Positions 45,564 to 55,756 are shown, counted from the stretch's first letter. The stretch is 64,000 bases of DNA from Paenibacillus maysiensis (GCF_000520815.1 NZ_ASRY01000267.1:1-64000), one strand, 5' to 3'. Notes: generated from the letters alone by a model not told the origin. Numbers and translations: made by a program.

Positions 45564-46190
45564 GTGGATCAACCATGGATATATATTGTTCTGCTGGGCG
45601 CCGCAGCTGTTGTCTACGCCTGGCTGCTGCCCAAGCGGCAGGCGGGCCGGGGAACAGAAGAGGCCGTCGTCCAAAAGGTCGAGGCCACCTTGGAGCAATA
45701 TATGGCCGATATTGAAAACGACAATGATGAGCTGATAGAGCTCGTATCCGGCATAAAGCAGGAACATGCGGTTAAACAGGCCTCATTGCAGGAGCAAGTG
45801 GCTGAGCTTCGGAACCGGATTGTGGAGCTTGAACGCCAGGCTGCGCTTGCTTCAGTTTCTACACAGACAGTGTCTGGATCTGAGGTACTACTACATACTG
45901 GTACCCCGCATCAGGTGGTGGCAGCTTACGGTCAGTTCCGCAATACGCAGACTGCTATTCCCATGCAGGCAGAGCAGTCTGACGCCTCTATTGTAGCTGT
46001 GGAAGAGCAGGCGCCGTTGCAAGAAGCTGAGCCGGAAGCTCAGCAGGAATCTATCCGTGAGCGTTATCAGGAACTGTTCGCACTGTATGAGCAGGGCAAA
46101 TCGGTGGATTACATTGCTAAGCAATCAGGCATCCAACGGGGCGAGGTACAGCTCATATTACAATTGGCGGAACGGGAGGACCTGACGTGA
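45564..46190 (+). CDS. swrB: SwrB-like single-pass membrane protein
   Basis: A 208-residue protein with one N-terminal membrane helix (~5-24, YIVLLGAAAVVYAWLL), a Glu-rich coiled coil (~35-95), a variable middle, and a C-terminal helix-turn-helix-like end RYQELFALYEQGKSVDYIAKQSGIQRGEVQLIL (in part). This architecture and the position after sigD match B. subtilis SwrB, which activates the FliF/FliG basal body for hook and rod export. Sequence identity is likely low, so the name is tentative. It starts at GTG 45564 after AAAAGGAGACG and overlaps the next gene by four bases. Confidence 0.7.
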   Translation: MDQPWIYIVLLGAAAVVYAWLLPKRQAGRGTEEAVVQKVEATLEQYMADIENDNDELIELVSGIKQEHAVKQASLQEQVAELRNRIVELERQAALASVSTQTVSGSEVLLHTGTPHQVVAAYGQFRNTQTAIPMQAEQSDASIVAVEEQAPLQEAEPEAQQESIRERYQELFALYEQGKSVDYIAKQSGIQRGEVQLILQLAEREDLT

Positions 46191-46834
46191 TCAAAAATCG
46201 TTCATTCATGCTGGGCATGGGCACCGGACTTATTACAGGCGCACTGCTGCTGCAACTGGCGATGATCGGTCAGGGGCAATCGCAGCCGTCTGCAGCAGAC
46301 CCAAAAAACATGACTCGTGAGCAATTGGAGAAGGCGGCAGCCGGACTGAATCTTCAAATCAGTGACAGCTCTGATCCGAAGATGACAGAAGAGGAATGGC
46401 GTAACAAGGTGATCAAGGAAGGCAATAAAACACCGGCTGCTCCCAAAAAGGCAGAACCGGCACAAACGCCTTCGTCACCCAAGACACCTGCAAACAGCAC
46501 ACCTTCGGCTGTTTCCAAGCCTTCAGCAAGCACGTCTGCGCTCCAAAGTCCGAATAAGCCGCTAACTAAAGGTTCGAGTGCTACAACTGCTCCAGATACG
46601 CCCAAACAGCCTGCCACTCCGCAAGTACAATATAGCATTGCGTCGGGTAGCAATCTGAGGAGTGTGGCATCTGGCTTGCAGAAGGCGGGCATTGTATCGG
46701 ATGCCAGCGCGTTTGAGGCAGAGGCTAAGGCTCAGAGAATCAATACCAGAATTCGTACTGGCACCTATGAGTTTGCCAAGGGTGAGGATTTCGGTTCTAT
46801 TATTACTAAAATTACAAAGAAGCCGTCCAACTGA
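46187..46834 (+). CDS. Membrane-anchored protein with YceG/MltG LysM-like domain only
   Basis: A 215-residue protein. An N-terminal membrane helix (~7-28) is followed by an acidic patch, a Pro/Ser/Thr/Lys-rich spacer (~80-145), and a C-terminal ~65-residue domain (SIASGSNLRSVASGLQKAGIV... RTGTYEFAKGEDFGSIITKI). The last part resembles the LysM-like N-terminal subdomain of the endolytic transglycosylase MltG. The catalytic YceG core is missing. It starts at GTG 46187, overlaps the previous gene, and is the last gene of the operon. Confidence 0.78.
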   Translation: MIKNRSFMLGMGTGLITGALLLQLAMIGQGQSQPSAADPKNMTREQLEKAAAGLNLQISDSSDPKMTEEEWRNKVIKEGNKTPAAPKKAEPAQTPSSPKTPANSTPSAVSKPSASTSALQSPNKPLTKGSSATTAPDTPKQPATPQVQYSIASGSNLRSVASGLQKAGIVSDASAFEAEAKAQRINTRIRTGTYEFAKGEDFGSIITKITKKPSN

Positions 46835-46835
46835 C

Positions 46836-46862
46836 CGTGATCGGGAAGTGGACGGTTTTTAT
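46836..46862 (+). terminator. Weak terminator ending the fla/che operon
   Basis: ACCGT directly after the stop codon pairs with ACGGT 13 bases on, followed by a T run. The stem is only five base pairs, so termination may be partial and read-through into rpsB possible. Confidence 0.4.
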
Positions 46863-46937
46863 TTATTACTAAAAAGTCCATCAGGCGGAAGTAAACAGTC
46901 ACATTTCGCGCGTATCCAACTATTGTCGAAAAGTTGG

Positions 46938-46966
46938 TTGCAACGCTGCGGGTGTTATGGTATATT
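46938..46966 (+). promoter_or_regulatory. rpsB promoter
   Basis: The -35 TTGCAA (46938-46943), a spacer of 17 bases and -10 TATATT (46961-46966) preceded by TGG form an extended -10 promoter. The expected start near 46973 gives a leader of about 120 bases before rpsB. Confidence 0.75.
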
Positions 46967-47002
46967 AATTGACGGTGTTAAAAACGCACGTCGATTAATT
47001 TT

Positions 47003-47035
47003 GTAAAGGGTGCTTTCCCAATGGAAAGTCTTTGC
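47003..47035 (+). promoter_or_regulatory. Hairpin in the rpsB leader
   Basis: CTTTCC (47013-47018) pairs with GGAAAG (47023-47028) around CAAT. Outer arms GTAAAG (47003-47008) and CTTTGC (47030-47035) extend it through an internal loop. It may be an autoregulatory target of S2, as known for rpsB in other bacteria. I see no U tract, so it is not a terminator. Confidence 0.4.
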
Positions 47036-47091
47036 GAGAAATGATGTCGGCGGAGGACACACAAAAAACCAAACTTAGGAGGTGCGTGAAG

Positions 47092-47790
47092 ATGGCAGTA
47101 ATCTCCATGAAACAGCTTCTGGAAGCTGGGGTTCACTTTGGTCACCAAACACGTCGCTGGAACCCGAAAATGGATCGTTATATCTTCACTGAAAGAAACG
47201 GTATTTACATCATTGACTTGCAAAAGACAGTGAAAAAGGTTGAGGAAGCTTACAACTTCGTAAAAAGCATTGCAGCTGAGAATGGTACAATCCTGTTCGT
47301 AGGCACGAAGAAACAAGCGCAAGATTCCGTTAAAGAAGAGGCAGCACGCGCTGGTCAATTCTATATCAACCAACGTTGGTTGGGCGGTACGCTCACTAAC
47401 TTCCAAACCATTCAAAAACGTATTGATCGTTTGAAACAACTGGAAGCTTGGGAAGAAGACGGTACTTTCGCAGTTCTTCCTAAAAAAGAAGTTATTATTC
47501 TCCGTAAAGAGAAAGATCGTCTTGAAAAATTCTTGGGCGGTATCAAAAACATGAAGGGCCTTCCAAGCGCTCTGTTCATCATTGATCCACGCAAAGAACG
47601 TATCGCGGTTGCTGAAGCTCGCAAATTGGGTATCCCAATCGTGGGTATCGTTGATACAAACTGCGATCCAGACGAAATTGACTATGTTATCCCAGGTAAT
47701 GACGACGCGATTCGCGCTGTTAAATTGCTTACAGGTAAAATGGCTGATGCAGTTATGGAAGCTAACCAAGGCGAAGAAACTACAGCATAA
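47092..47790 (+). CDS. rpsB: 30S ribosomal protein S2
   Basis: A 232-residue S2 beginning [25 protein letters not shown]-like and containing [20 protein letters not shown] and DTNCDPD. The length is typical for the Bacillales. ATG 47092 is seven bases after GGAGGTG. A farther in-frame start in the leader (47032) lacks a ribosome binding site. Codon use is strongly biased, as expected for a highly expressed gene. Confidence 0.98.
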   Translation: MAVISMKQLLEAGVHFGHQTRRWNPKMDRYIFTERNGIYIIDLQKTVKKVEEAYNFVKSIAAENGTILFVGTKKQAQDSVKEEAARAGQFYINQRWLGGTLTNFQTIQKRIDRLKQLEAWEEDGTFAVLPKKEVIILRKEKDRLEKFLGGIKNMKGLPSALFIIDPRKERIAVAEARKLGIPIVGIVDTNCDPDEIDYVIPGNDDAIRAVKLLTGKMADAVMEANQGEETTA

Positions 47791-47825
47791 TATTTCCTTG
47801 CGGAAATACTTATATGAATTAAATG

Positions 47826-47870
47826 AAAAGGGTGGTTGGCAGGTGTATAACCTCTCACTGCCCTTTTTTT
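47826..47870 (+). terminator. Terminator/attenuator between rpsB and tsf
   Basis: AAAAGGG pairs with CCCTTTTT; an inner AGGT/ACCT pair closes a small loop and seven T follow. Partial termination here is common and would lower tsf relative to rpsB. Confidence 0.65.
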
Positions 47871-47922
47871 AAAGAATAAAGCTTGTGTACACCACTGAAA
47901 ATCAAATTTGGAGGGAAATAAT

Positions 47923-48570
47923 ATGGCAGTTAATGCTAGCGCAGTAAAAGAGCTTCGTGAAAAAACAGGCGCAGGAATGCTGGATTGTAAAAAAGCGCTT
48001 GAAGAAGCAAACGGTGATTTGACAAAAGCAGTTGAAGTTTTGCGTGAAAAAGGACTTGCGGCTGCAGCGAACAAAGCAGGCCGTATCGCTACTGAAGGCG
48101 TTGTTGAATCCTACATCCATGCTGGCGGCCGTATCGGCGTACTGGTAGAAGTAAACTGCGAAACGGACTTCGTCGCTAAAACAGACCAGTTCAGAGATTT
48201 TGTACGTGACATCGCTATGCATATCGCTGCATTGAACCCTCGTTATGTTCGTCGTGAAGAAGTGCCACAGGAAGAGATCGAAAAAGAAAAAGAAATCCTG
48301 AAAGCACAAGCTTTGAACGAAGGCAAACCAGAAAATATCGTTGAGAAAATGGTTGAAGGCCGCATCGGTAAATTTTATGAAGAGTTCTGCCTGCTGGAGC
48401 AATCTTTCATTAAAGATCCGGACAAAACAATCTCCACACTCATCAACGAAAAAATCAGCACCATTGGCGAAAATATTTCCCTGCGTCGTTTTGTTCGTTT
48501 TGAACTGGGCGAAGGCTTGGAGAAAAAAGAAGACAACTTCTACGAAGAAGTTATGTCTCAAGTGAAATAA
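47923..48570 (+). CDS. tsf: Elongation factor Ts
   Basis: A 215-residue nucleotide exchange factor for EF-Tu. The N-terminal UBA-like domain has [18 protein letters not shown], followed by [17 protein letters not shown]. The C-terminal part is shortened (EF-Ts of B. subtilis has 293 residues); one of the two core subdomains is reduced, as in the short Thermus form. ATG 47923 follows TTGGAGGG; the ATG at 47908 precedes that site. Confidence 0.96.
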   Translation: MAVNASAVKELREKTGAGMLDCKKALEEANGDLTKAVEVLREKGLAAAANKAGRIATEGVVESYIHAGGRIGVLVEVNCETDFVAKTDQFRDFVRDIAMHIAALNPRYVRREEVPQEEIEKEKEILKAQALNEGKPENIVEKMVEGRIGKFYEEFCLLEQSFIKDPDKTISTLINEKISTIGENISLRRFVRFELGEGLEKKEDNFYEEVMSQVK

Positions 48571-48615
48571 TAATTACCAACGAACGGTAATTGCATACGG
48601 AAAGAGCAAAGAATT

Positions 48616-48668
48616 GGAACACATCAGTGTTCCTTTTCTTGCAACAGGACATCTATCCTGTACATAAT
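48616..48668 (+). promoter_or_regulatory. tsf terminator followed by pyrH promoter
   Basis: GGAACAC (48616-48622), loop ATCA, GTGTTCC (48627-48633) and a T run form a terminator for tsf. Directly after, -35 TTGCAA (48639-48644) and CATAAT (48663-48668) at an 18-base spacing look like a promoter for pyrH-frr. A small inverted repeat CAGGA/TCCTG lies inside the spacer. Confidence 0.6.
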
Positions 48669-48674
48669 ATATAG

Positions 48675-49423
<749 letters not shown>

Positions 49424-49424
<1 letters not shown>

Positions 49425-49978
49425 TGCCACAATCTGTAAAAAAGAGCGCTGAAGAGCGCATGCATAAAGCAATTCAGTCGTTGCAACGTGACCTTGCATC
49501 TTTGCGCGCTGGTCGAGCGACACCAGCTCTACTGGATCGTGTTCAGGTTGAGTATTACGGTGCAATGACTCCGGTCAATCAGTTAGCTAATGTAAATACA
49601 CCGGACAGCAGGACTCTGATGATTCAGCCTTGGGATAAATCCTCCTTGGCCGACATTGAGCGTGCTATCCAAAAATCCGATCTGGGGTTAACTCCTTCCA
49701 ATGACGGGAATACCATTCGCCTGAGTATTCCTGCATTGACAGAAGAACGCAGAACGGATCTGGTGAAGCTGACGAAAAAGAACGGCGAAGAAGCGAAGGT
49801 CGCCATTCGTAACATTCGTCGCGATGCAAATGATGATATTAAAAAAATGGAAAAAACGGATATATCCGAGGATGAATCCCGTAAATATCAGGAAGAGATC
49901 CAGAAAACGACCGATAAATTTATCGCTGAAGTGGATAAAGTTTTGGCTGCAAAAGAAAAAGAAATTATGGAAGTATAA
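49424..49978 (+). CDS. frr: Ribosome recycling factor
   Basis: A 184-residue RRF that, with EF-G, splits post-termination ribosomes. It has the pattern [20 protein letters not shown]-like and [13 protein letters not shown]. The length is standard. ATG 49424 overlaps the pyrH stop and GGGAGTG stands upstream. A terminator follows. Confidence 0.97.
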
Positions 49979-50020
49979 GAGACTGGTAGCCCCTCCCTTA
50001 CGGTGGGGTTTGTCTCTTTT
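49978..50020 (+). terminator. frr terminator
   Basis: AGAGAC (49978-49983) pairs with GTCTCT (50012-50017), with an inner CCCC/GGGG stem, then TTTT. It starts at the stop codon of frr. Confidence 0.75.
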
Positions 50021-50062
50021 CAAGCCTGAGGCACATTTTCAGAGAATGCTGGAGGAACTGGA

Positions 50063-50830
50063 ATGATCAAACGGGTTCGGTCTTGGTGGAACGGGGAACA
50101 AAAACAGCAAACACCGGCCATTTCAAAAGACAATATTCCGCAGCATGTTGCTGTCATTATGGATGGGAACGGCAGATGGGCCAAACGGATTGGAATGCCG
50201 CGGATTGTAGGGCATCAAAATGGAATGAAGGCAGTGAAGCGCACAGCAATTGCTGCGGATGAACTGGGCATTAAATATTTGACCTTATTTGCTTTTTCAA
50301 CTGAAAATTGGTCGCGTCCCAAGGATGAAGTCGATTTTTTGATGCGGCTGCCGCAAGAATTTTTGGCTATTGAGCTTGACGAGCTGATTGAAAAAAATGT
50401 ACAAGTACGTATGATGGGAAATAAGGAGTATTTGCCTTCTCATACCGTTGATGCGCTGACTGAAGCGACTCGGCGAACCGAAAATAATACCGGACTTGTT
50501 CTTAATTTTGCATTGAATTATGGAAGTCGGCTGGAAATCACTGAATGTATGCAAGCGTTGGGTCGTGAAATTGAGGATGGGAAGCTTAAACCCGGAGATA
50601 TTACGCCCGAACTCATTGAGAACTCTTTGCTCTCCAGCGGTATGCCGGACCCTGATCTTCTGATTCGGACAAGTGGCGAGCTGAGACTCAGCAATTTTAT
50701 GCTCTGGCAACTTGCATACAGTGAGCTATGGTTTACTGATATTTATTGGCCTGAGTTTAAGAAAGAGCATTTACACGAAGCAGTGGTCGAATATCAGCGG
50801 AGATCACGGCGGTACGGCGGGCTGAAGTAA
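50063..50830 (+). CDS. uppS: Undecaprenyl diphosphate synthase (isoprenyl transferase)
   Basis: A 255-residue cis-prenyltransferase making the C55 lipid carrier for cell wall polymers. The catalytic Asp is D34 in VIMDGNGRWAKR. GHQNGMKAV, LTLFAFSTENWSRP and the C-terminal DLLIRTSGELRLSNFMLWQ (split) are typical. ATG 50063 follows CTGGAGGAACTGG. It heads the uppS-cdsA-dxr-rseP cluster. Confidence 0.97.
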   Translation: MIKRVRSWWNGEQKQQTPAISKDNIPQHVAVIMDGNGRWAKRIGMPRIVGHQNGMKAVKRTAIAADELGIKYLTLFAFSTENWSRPKDEVDFLMRLPQEFLAIELDELIEKNVQVRMMGNKEYLPSHTVDALTEATRRTENNTGLVLNFALNYGSRLEITECMQALGREIEDGKLKPGDITPELIENSLLSSGMPDPDLLIRTSGELRLSNFMLWQLAYSELWFTDIYWPEFKKEHLHEAVVEYQRRSRRYGGLK

Positions 50831-50847
50831 ATGGAGGATGAAAGCCG

Positions 50848-51639
50848 TTGAGACAGAGATTGATTACCGGTATTGTGGCAGGCGCATTTTTTTTGGCGAT
50901 GGTCCTGTGGGGCGGATTGGCCTACCATTTACTTATTTTGGCCATGGCCCTAATCGGATTCTATGAATTCGCGCGGATGACCAATGTATCTCCTTTCGGC
51001 GGTACGGCGTTAGTTGGCTATGCAGGAATATTAGCCTTTGTATTTCCTTATCAGCCCTTGGGTCTGCACTCACCATTACCGTCTATAAGTCTGCTTTGGC
51101 TGCTGATGATTATTTTTATGATCATTACGGTGGGAACGAAAAATAAAATCACAATTCAAACGGTGTCCATACTATTTCTCGGTATCGTTTATATAGGCCT
51201 TGGATTTTCGTATATTGCGGAATCACGCCATATGGAACATGGGCTTTTATGGACCTTTTTGTTGCTGGCTTGCATTTGGGCAAGTGATGCAGGGGCTTAT
51301 TTTGTAGGCAAAATGGCGGGGAAGACAAAACTATGGCCTGCGATCAGTCCAAACAAAACAGTCGAAGGGTCTATAGGCGGGATTGTTTTAGCGTTGGCTA
51401 CAGCACTGGTATTTGCCGGATTGTCAGAAGGGCTGCTGCCATGGGACAAAGCTTTCGCTATCGGTTTATCTTGTGCAGTTGTGGGCCAACTGGGCGATTT
51501 AGTGCAATCTGCGTACAAGCGGGTGTACGACATTAAAGATTCCGGTAATCTGCTGCCAGGGCACGGTGGTATACTAGACCGCTGCGACAGTTGGATTGTC
51601 GTTTTTCCATTTGTACATATGCTGATGCTGCTTCCATGA
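50848..51639 (+). CDS. cdsA: Phosphatidate cytidylyltransferase
   Basis: A 263-residue polytopic membrane enzyme (about seven segments) making CDP-diacylglycerol for phospholipid synthesis. The family signature near the end reads SPNKTVEGSIGG, then KDSGNLLPGHGGILDRCDS. It starts at TTG 50848 after ATGGAGGATG. It is placed between uppS and dxr as in B. subtilis. Confidence 0.96.
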   Translation: MRQRLITGIVAGAFFLAMVLWGGLAYHLLILAMALIGFYEFARMTNVSPFGGTALVGYAGILAFVFPYQPLGLHSPLPSISLLWLLMIIFMIITVGTKNKITIQTVSILFLGIVYIGLGFSYIAESRHMEHGLLWTFLLLACIWASDAGAYFVGKMAGKTKLWPAISPNKTVEGSIGGIVLALATALVFAGLSEGLLPWDKAFAIGLSCAVVGQLGDLVQSAYKRVYDIKDSGNLLPGHGGILDRCDSWIVVFPFVHMLMLLP

Positions 51640-51720
51640 CTCTTACCTGGTGGTTACAGATTATGCTCAGGGTAAAATTAGTGCAGAGTAACGGTTATTT
51701 TCAAGATAGGAAGGTGCTTC

Positions 51721-52860
51721 ATGAAAAGAATTACGGTACTCGGTTCAACCGGGTCTATTGGAACACAGACACTGGATGTCGTATCTATGCACCCGGATCA
51801 GTTTGCCGTAGAGGCTTTAGCAGGTGGCTCAAATATAAAGTTGCTTGCCGAGCAGGCGAATCTATACCAACCCAAGAAGGTGTCCGTTGGCACCAAGCAA
51901 TTGGCGGAGGAAATCCGTCCTTTGTTACCTTCCGGAATGGAGCTGCATTGGGGGAATGAAGGACTCGTCGAGCTGGCTGCGAATACAGATGCAGATATGG
52001 TTGTGACAGCTGTAATGGGCAGTGTCGGATTGCACTCCACGCTGGCCGCGATTGAGGCTGGAAAACAGATCGGTTTGGCCAATAAGGAAACACTGGTTAC
52101 CGCCGGTCATCTGGTCACAGAACGGGCCCGAGCGAAAGGAGTGCCGTTGCTGCCGATTGACAGTGAGCATTCAGCTATTTTTCAATGCTTGAATGGTGAG
52201 CGTATGAAAGATGTGGCACATATTACTCTCACGGCATCGGGTGGTTCTTTTCGTGATTTGACAAGGGAACAGCTCCGTGAGGTTACGGTGGAAGATGCGC
52301 TCAAGCATCCCAATTGGTCGATGGGTGCCAAAATTACGATTGATTCGGCAACGATGGTAAACAAAGGACTAGAGGTCATTGAGGCGCACTGGTTATTCGG
52401 ACTTGACTATGAGCAGATTCACGTACTATTGCATCCTGAAAGCATCATTCATTCCTATGTAGAATTTGTAGATACCAGTATTGTCGCTCAACTGGGTAAC
52501 CCTGATATGAGAGTTCCTATTCAATACGCCTTAACATATCCTGAACGGATGAAGTCTCCCGCCAAGCCGCTGTCATTGGCTGAGGTGGGCAGGCTCCATT
52601 TTAAGGAAATGGACTTTAATCGTTTTCCTTGTTTAAGGCTTGCCTTTGAATGTGGTAAAATGGGTGGTACAGCACCAACTGCATTTAATGCGGCTAATGA
52701 GATTGCTGTTGCCCGTTTTCTGCGTGGAGAAATTCCTTTTCTGCATATCGAAGCCGTTATTGAGCGTGTGTTGGAACGGCATGTCAATGTCACTAACCCC
52801 GATTTGGCTGCGATTGAAGCCTGTGATCGTGAGGTTCGCAGCATAGCTGCCGGAATATAG
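51721..52860 (+). CDS. dxr: 1-deoxy-D-xylulose-5-phosphate reductoisomerase
   Basis: A 379-residue enzyme that makes MEP, the second step of the non-mevalonate isoprenoid pathway. NADPH binds at [12 protein letters not shown] (~6-17). The metal/substrate site includes [11 protein letters not shown], and [18 protein letters not shown] forms the catalytic loop. It feeds precursors towards UppS encoded upstream. ATG 51721 follows GGAAGG. Confidence 0.97.
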   Translation: MKRITVLGSTGSIGTQTLDVVSMHPDQFAVEALAGGSNIKLLAEQANLYQPKKVSVGTKQLAEEIRPLLPSGMELHWGNEGLVELAANTDADMVVTAVMGSVGLHSTLAAIEAGKQIGLANKETLVTAGHLVTERARAKGVPLLPIDSEHSAIFQCLNGERMKDVAHITLTASGGSFRDLTREQLREVTVEDALKHPNWSMGAKITIDSATMVNKGLEVIEAHWLFGLDYEQIHVLLHPESIIHSYVEFVDTSIVAQLGNPDMRVPIQYALTYPERMKSPAKPLSLAEVGRLHFKEMDFNRFPCLRLAFECGKMGGTAPTAFNAANEIAVARFLRGEIPFLHIEAVIERVLERHVNVTNPDLAAIEACDREVRSIAAGI

Positions 52861-52967
52861 GCTGACTTTGGGTTCGGAAGTGAATTGTGATTCTCTTGTG
52901 TAGGATCGGAGAATAATGATAATCTAGGAAGACAAACTCGATCTCATTGAAAGGGGAACGGAAACGA

Positions 52968-54239
52968 TTGGAAACAATTCGAATAGTTTTGATGACGGTG
53001 CTCATGTTTTTCGTCATAGTGACGGTGCATGAATGGGGGCATTATTATTTTGCCAAACGTGCCGGAATTCTGGTCCGTGAGTTTGCGATCGGTTTCGGTC
53101 CGAAACTGTTTTCTTATAAAAGAAACGAGACGCGATTTACACTACGTTTGCTGCCGTTCGGTGGTTTTGCCCGCATGGCGGGAGAAGATCCGGAAATCAA
53201 TGAAATTGAAACTGGACAAACAATTGCTGTACGCGTAACGGACGGTGTCGTCAAAACCATTTATTTAGACCAGTTGGATAACCGCAAAAATGTGGTGCGC
53301 GGTGAAGTGCAGCACATTGATCTAGAGCAGGCGCTGACTGTAAAATTGGATGTGGATGGCGAAGACCTGCAATATACTGTACACCCACAAGCGATGATGG
53401 TAACCAAAGGGCAATCCATCCAGATTGCGCCTAAGGATCGACAGTATGGCAGCAAAACAGTAGGACAGCGTGCGATGGCTATCTTTGCCGGACCGCTGAT
53501 GAATTTTATTCTTGCCTTTGTGCTGTTTGGTCTGCATATCCAGATGGTCGGCGTACAAGTGGACAACCCGACTTATGTTCAGATTAGTGACATTACAGCG
53601 GGGATGCCTGCTGCTGAAGCTGATTTGCATAAGGGCGATATCATTGAATCAGTCAACGGGGTTGCAGTTGGTGCGAATGTTGAAAATATGATCAAACTGA
53701 TTGCCGATTCCCAAGACAAGCCGATGAAATGGGTTGTTCGCCGGGATAATAAAACTTTTGATCTGACGATTACACCTCGTGCAATGGAAGGAGAAAAGGG
53801 AGGCAAAGTGGGCATCGTGCCTGAACTTCCGACACGGCAAGCCGGAGTCGGGGAAACGTTTAAATTTGCCGGACAATCCATGGTACGAACGACCGATATT
53901 ATTTTCCAGGGGTTTAGTCAGCTTATCCAACGTTTCTCCATTAATGATCTGGGAGGTCCGGTACGCACTTTTGAAGTGACAGGACAAATTGCCAAACAGG
54001 GCATTGAGCAACTTACGTATTGGACTGCTATAATGAGTCTTTATTTGGGGATATTTAATCTATTGCCAATTCCGGCGCTAGATGGAAGCAGACTTGTTTT
54101 CCTCGGTGTAGAGGCGGTAAGAGGACGTCCGGTTGATCCGAGCAGGGAAGGTATGGTCCATTTCGTTGGTTTTGCCATGTTATTCCTGCTCATGATTGCG
54201 GTCACGTACAATGATATTTTAAGATTAATTAACGGTTAA
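52968..54239 (+). CDS. rseP: Site-2 protease RseP/RasP
   Basis: A 423-residue intramembrane zinc metalloprotease that cleaves anti-sigma factors and remnant signal peptides. The zinc site is HEWGH (H21, E22, H25) in the first membrane helix, with the third ligand in PALDGSRL. A PDZ domain lies at ~205-285. Four membrane segments are visible. I prefer TTG 52968, 12 bases after AAGGGG; TTG 52947 lies upstream of that site. The region 52861-52967 has no other feature. Confidence 0.95.
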   Translation: METIRIVLMTVLMFFVIVTVHEWGHYYFAKRAGILVREFAIGFGPKLFSYKRNETRFTLRLLPFGGFARMAGEDPEINEIETGQTIAVRVTDGVVKTIYLDQLDNRKNVVRGEVQHIDLEQALTVKLDVDGEDLQYTVHPQAMMVTKGQSIQIAPKDRQYGSKTVGQRAMAIFAGPLMNFILAFVLFGLHIQMVGVQVDNPTYVQISDITAGMPAAEADLHKGDIIESVNGVAVGANVENMIKLIADSQDKPMKWVVRRDNKTFDLTITPRAMEGEKGGKVGIVPELPTRQAGVGETFKFAGQSMVRTTDIIFQGFSQLIQRFSINDLGGPVRTFEVTGQIAKQGIEQLTYWTAIMSLYLGIFNLLPIPALDGSRLVFLGVEAVRGRPVDPSREGMVHFVGFAMLFLLMIAVTYNDILRLING

Positions 54240-54289
54240 TTAGAGACGGACTTATATAAAAGGGTCTGTATGGGAGGACATGCGTTTCT

Positions 54290-55738
54290 ATGTCGAACGA
54301 TAAACAGTTTGTCGAGGAAATTACGCCACAGAGTGAAGATTTTTCCCGATGGTATATTGATGTTATTAAAAAAGCTGAACTGATGGATTACTCCCCAGTT
54401 CGCGGATGTATTGTGTTCCGTCCCGACGGTTTTGAAATTTGGGAACATATCAAGGAAGCCATGGATGTGCGTTTCAAAGAAACAGGTCATCGCAATGCCT
54501 ATTTTCCGATGTTCATTCCCGAGAGCTTTTTCCAGAAGGAAAAAGAGCATGTTGAAGGGTTTAACCCGGAGCTTCCTTGGGTAACCGAGGCTGGCGGGGA
54601 AAAGCTGGAGGAGCGCCTTGCGATCCGTCCGACTTCAGAGACAATGTTCGGTCATATGTACTCCAAATGGATTCAATCCTATCGCGATCTGCCAGTGCTT
54701 ATCAACCAATGGGCTAACGTGGTTCGTTGGGAAAAACGCACGCTTCCTTTCTTGCGTACAAGTGAGTTTTTGTGGCAGGAAGGTCACACTGCTCATGAAA
54801 ATGAAGAAGAAGCACGCGAAGAAACGATGAAAATGCTGGAAGTATACCGCGAGGTTATCGAGGAAGTGCTGGCTATCCCGGTTATTACTGGGCAAAAAAC
54901 GCCTTCTGAAAAATTTGCAGGTGCGAAGGATACGTTCTCACTGGAAGCGATGATGAAGGATGGGCGTGCGGTGCAGGCGGGAACTTCCCACTACATGGGA
55001 ACCAATTTTGCCGTTGCTTTTGATATTAAATACTTGAGCCGGGACAATAACCTGGAATACGCTCATACCACTTCATGGGGAACAAGCACGCGTCTGATTG
55101 GTGCGCTGATTATGGTTCATGGGGATGACCGTGGTTTGGCTTTGCCTCCTAAGGTTGCGCCTACACAGGTCATTATGGTACCTATCGGGCCGCCTAAGAA
55201 GCGTGAAGCAGTTATTGCCCGTGCAGATGAACTGTTCGCTGAACTGAAACAGGTGGGTGTACGCGTGAAAATGGACGATCGCAGTGATGTGAGTCCAGGT
55301 TGGAAGTTTAACGAATATGAAATGCGCGGCGTACCGGTGCGTCTGGAAATCGGACCTCGTGATATGGAAAATGGCGTTTGCGTGCTCGTATCCCGTATTA
55401 GTGGCGAGAAAAAGATTGTACAGCAGGATAACCTTGTTGAAGAAGTCCATGCGATGCTGGCACAGGTACAGCAGGAAATGTTTGATCGTGCCAAGAGCTT
55501 TATGGATGAAAACTTCTATTCCGTAGATACGCTGGACGAAATGAAGGCGCTCATGGAAGAGAAACGCGGCTTTACTTTGGCAGGCTGGTGCGGATCTGAA
55601 GAATGTGAAGACAAGGTCAAAGAAGTGACAGGCGCTACAAGTCGCAATATACCTTTTAAAACTACCGAGCAAAAGACCACATGTCTGTGCTGCGGCAAAC
55701 CAGCCAAGCATACTGTAGTGTTCGCACGGGCGTACTAA
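54290..55738 (+). CDS. proS: Prolyl-tRNA synthetase, archaeal/eukaryotic-type (type 3)
   Basis: A 482-residue class II synthetase. It has motif 2-like RWEKRTLPFLRTSEFLWQEGHTAH (in part), and TSWGTSTRLIGALIMVHGDDRGL as motif 3. There is no ~180-residue editing (INS) domain, and the C-terminal zinc-binding extension has CGSEEC and CLCCGKPA, ending in ARAY. These are features of the short archaeal/eukaryotic type; B. subtilis has the longer bacterial type (~564 residues) at the same locus. No T-box leader is seen. ATG 54290 follows GGGAGGACATGCG. Confidence 0.96.
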   Translation: MSNDKQFVEEITPQSEDFSRWYIDVIKKAELMDYSPVRGCIVFRPDGFEIWEHIKEAMDVRFKETGHRNAYFPMFIPESFFQKEKEHVEGFNPELPWVTEAGGEKLEERLAIRPTSETMFGHMYSKWIQSYRDLPVLINQWANVVRWEKRTLPFLRTSEFLWQEGHTAHENEEEAREETMKMLEVYREVIEEVLAIPVITGQKTPSEKFAGAKDTFSLEAMMKDGRAVQAGTSHYMGTNFAVAFDIKYLSRDNNLEYAHTTSWGTSTRLIGALIMVHGDDRGLALPPKVAPTQVIMVPIGPPKKREAVIARADELFAELKQVGVRVKMDDRSDVSPGWKFNEYEMRGVPVRLEIGPRDMENGVCVLVSRISGEKKIVQQDNLVEEVHAMLAQVQQEMFDRAKSFMDENFYSVDTLDEMKALMEEKRGFTLAGWCGSEECEDKVKEVTGATSRNIPFKTTEQKTTCLCCGKPAKHTVVFARAY

Positions 55739-55756
55739 TAAAGAAGTAAAGCTATA

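Noticed and set aside
45700-45720. GCCGATAT resembling a sigma-D -10 element
   Set aside because: It lies inside the SwrB-like coding region and no TAAA-type -35 is found at the required distance.
51591-51959. 122-codon frame overlapping the end of cdsA and the start of dxr
   Set aside because: It lies out of frame over two well-supported genes and has no initiation signal.
54240-54289. T-box riboswitch upstream of proS
   Set aside because: The gap is only 50 bases and contains no T-box or specifier-loop sequence.
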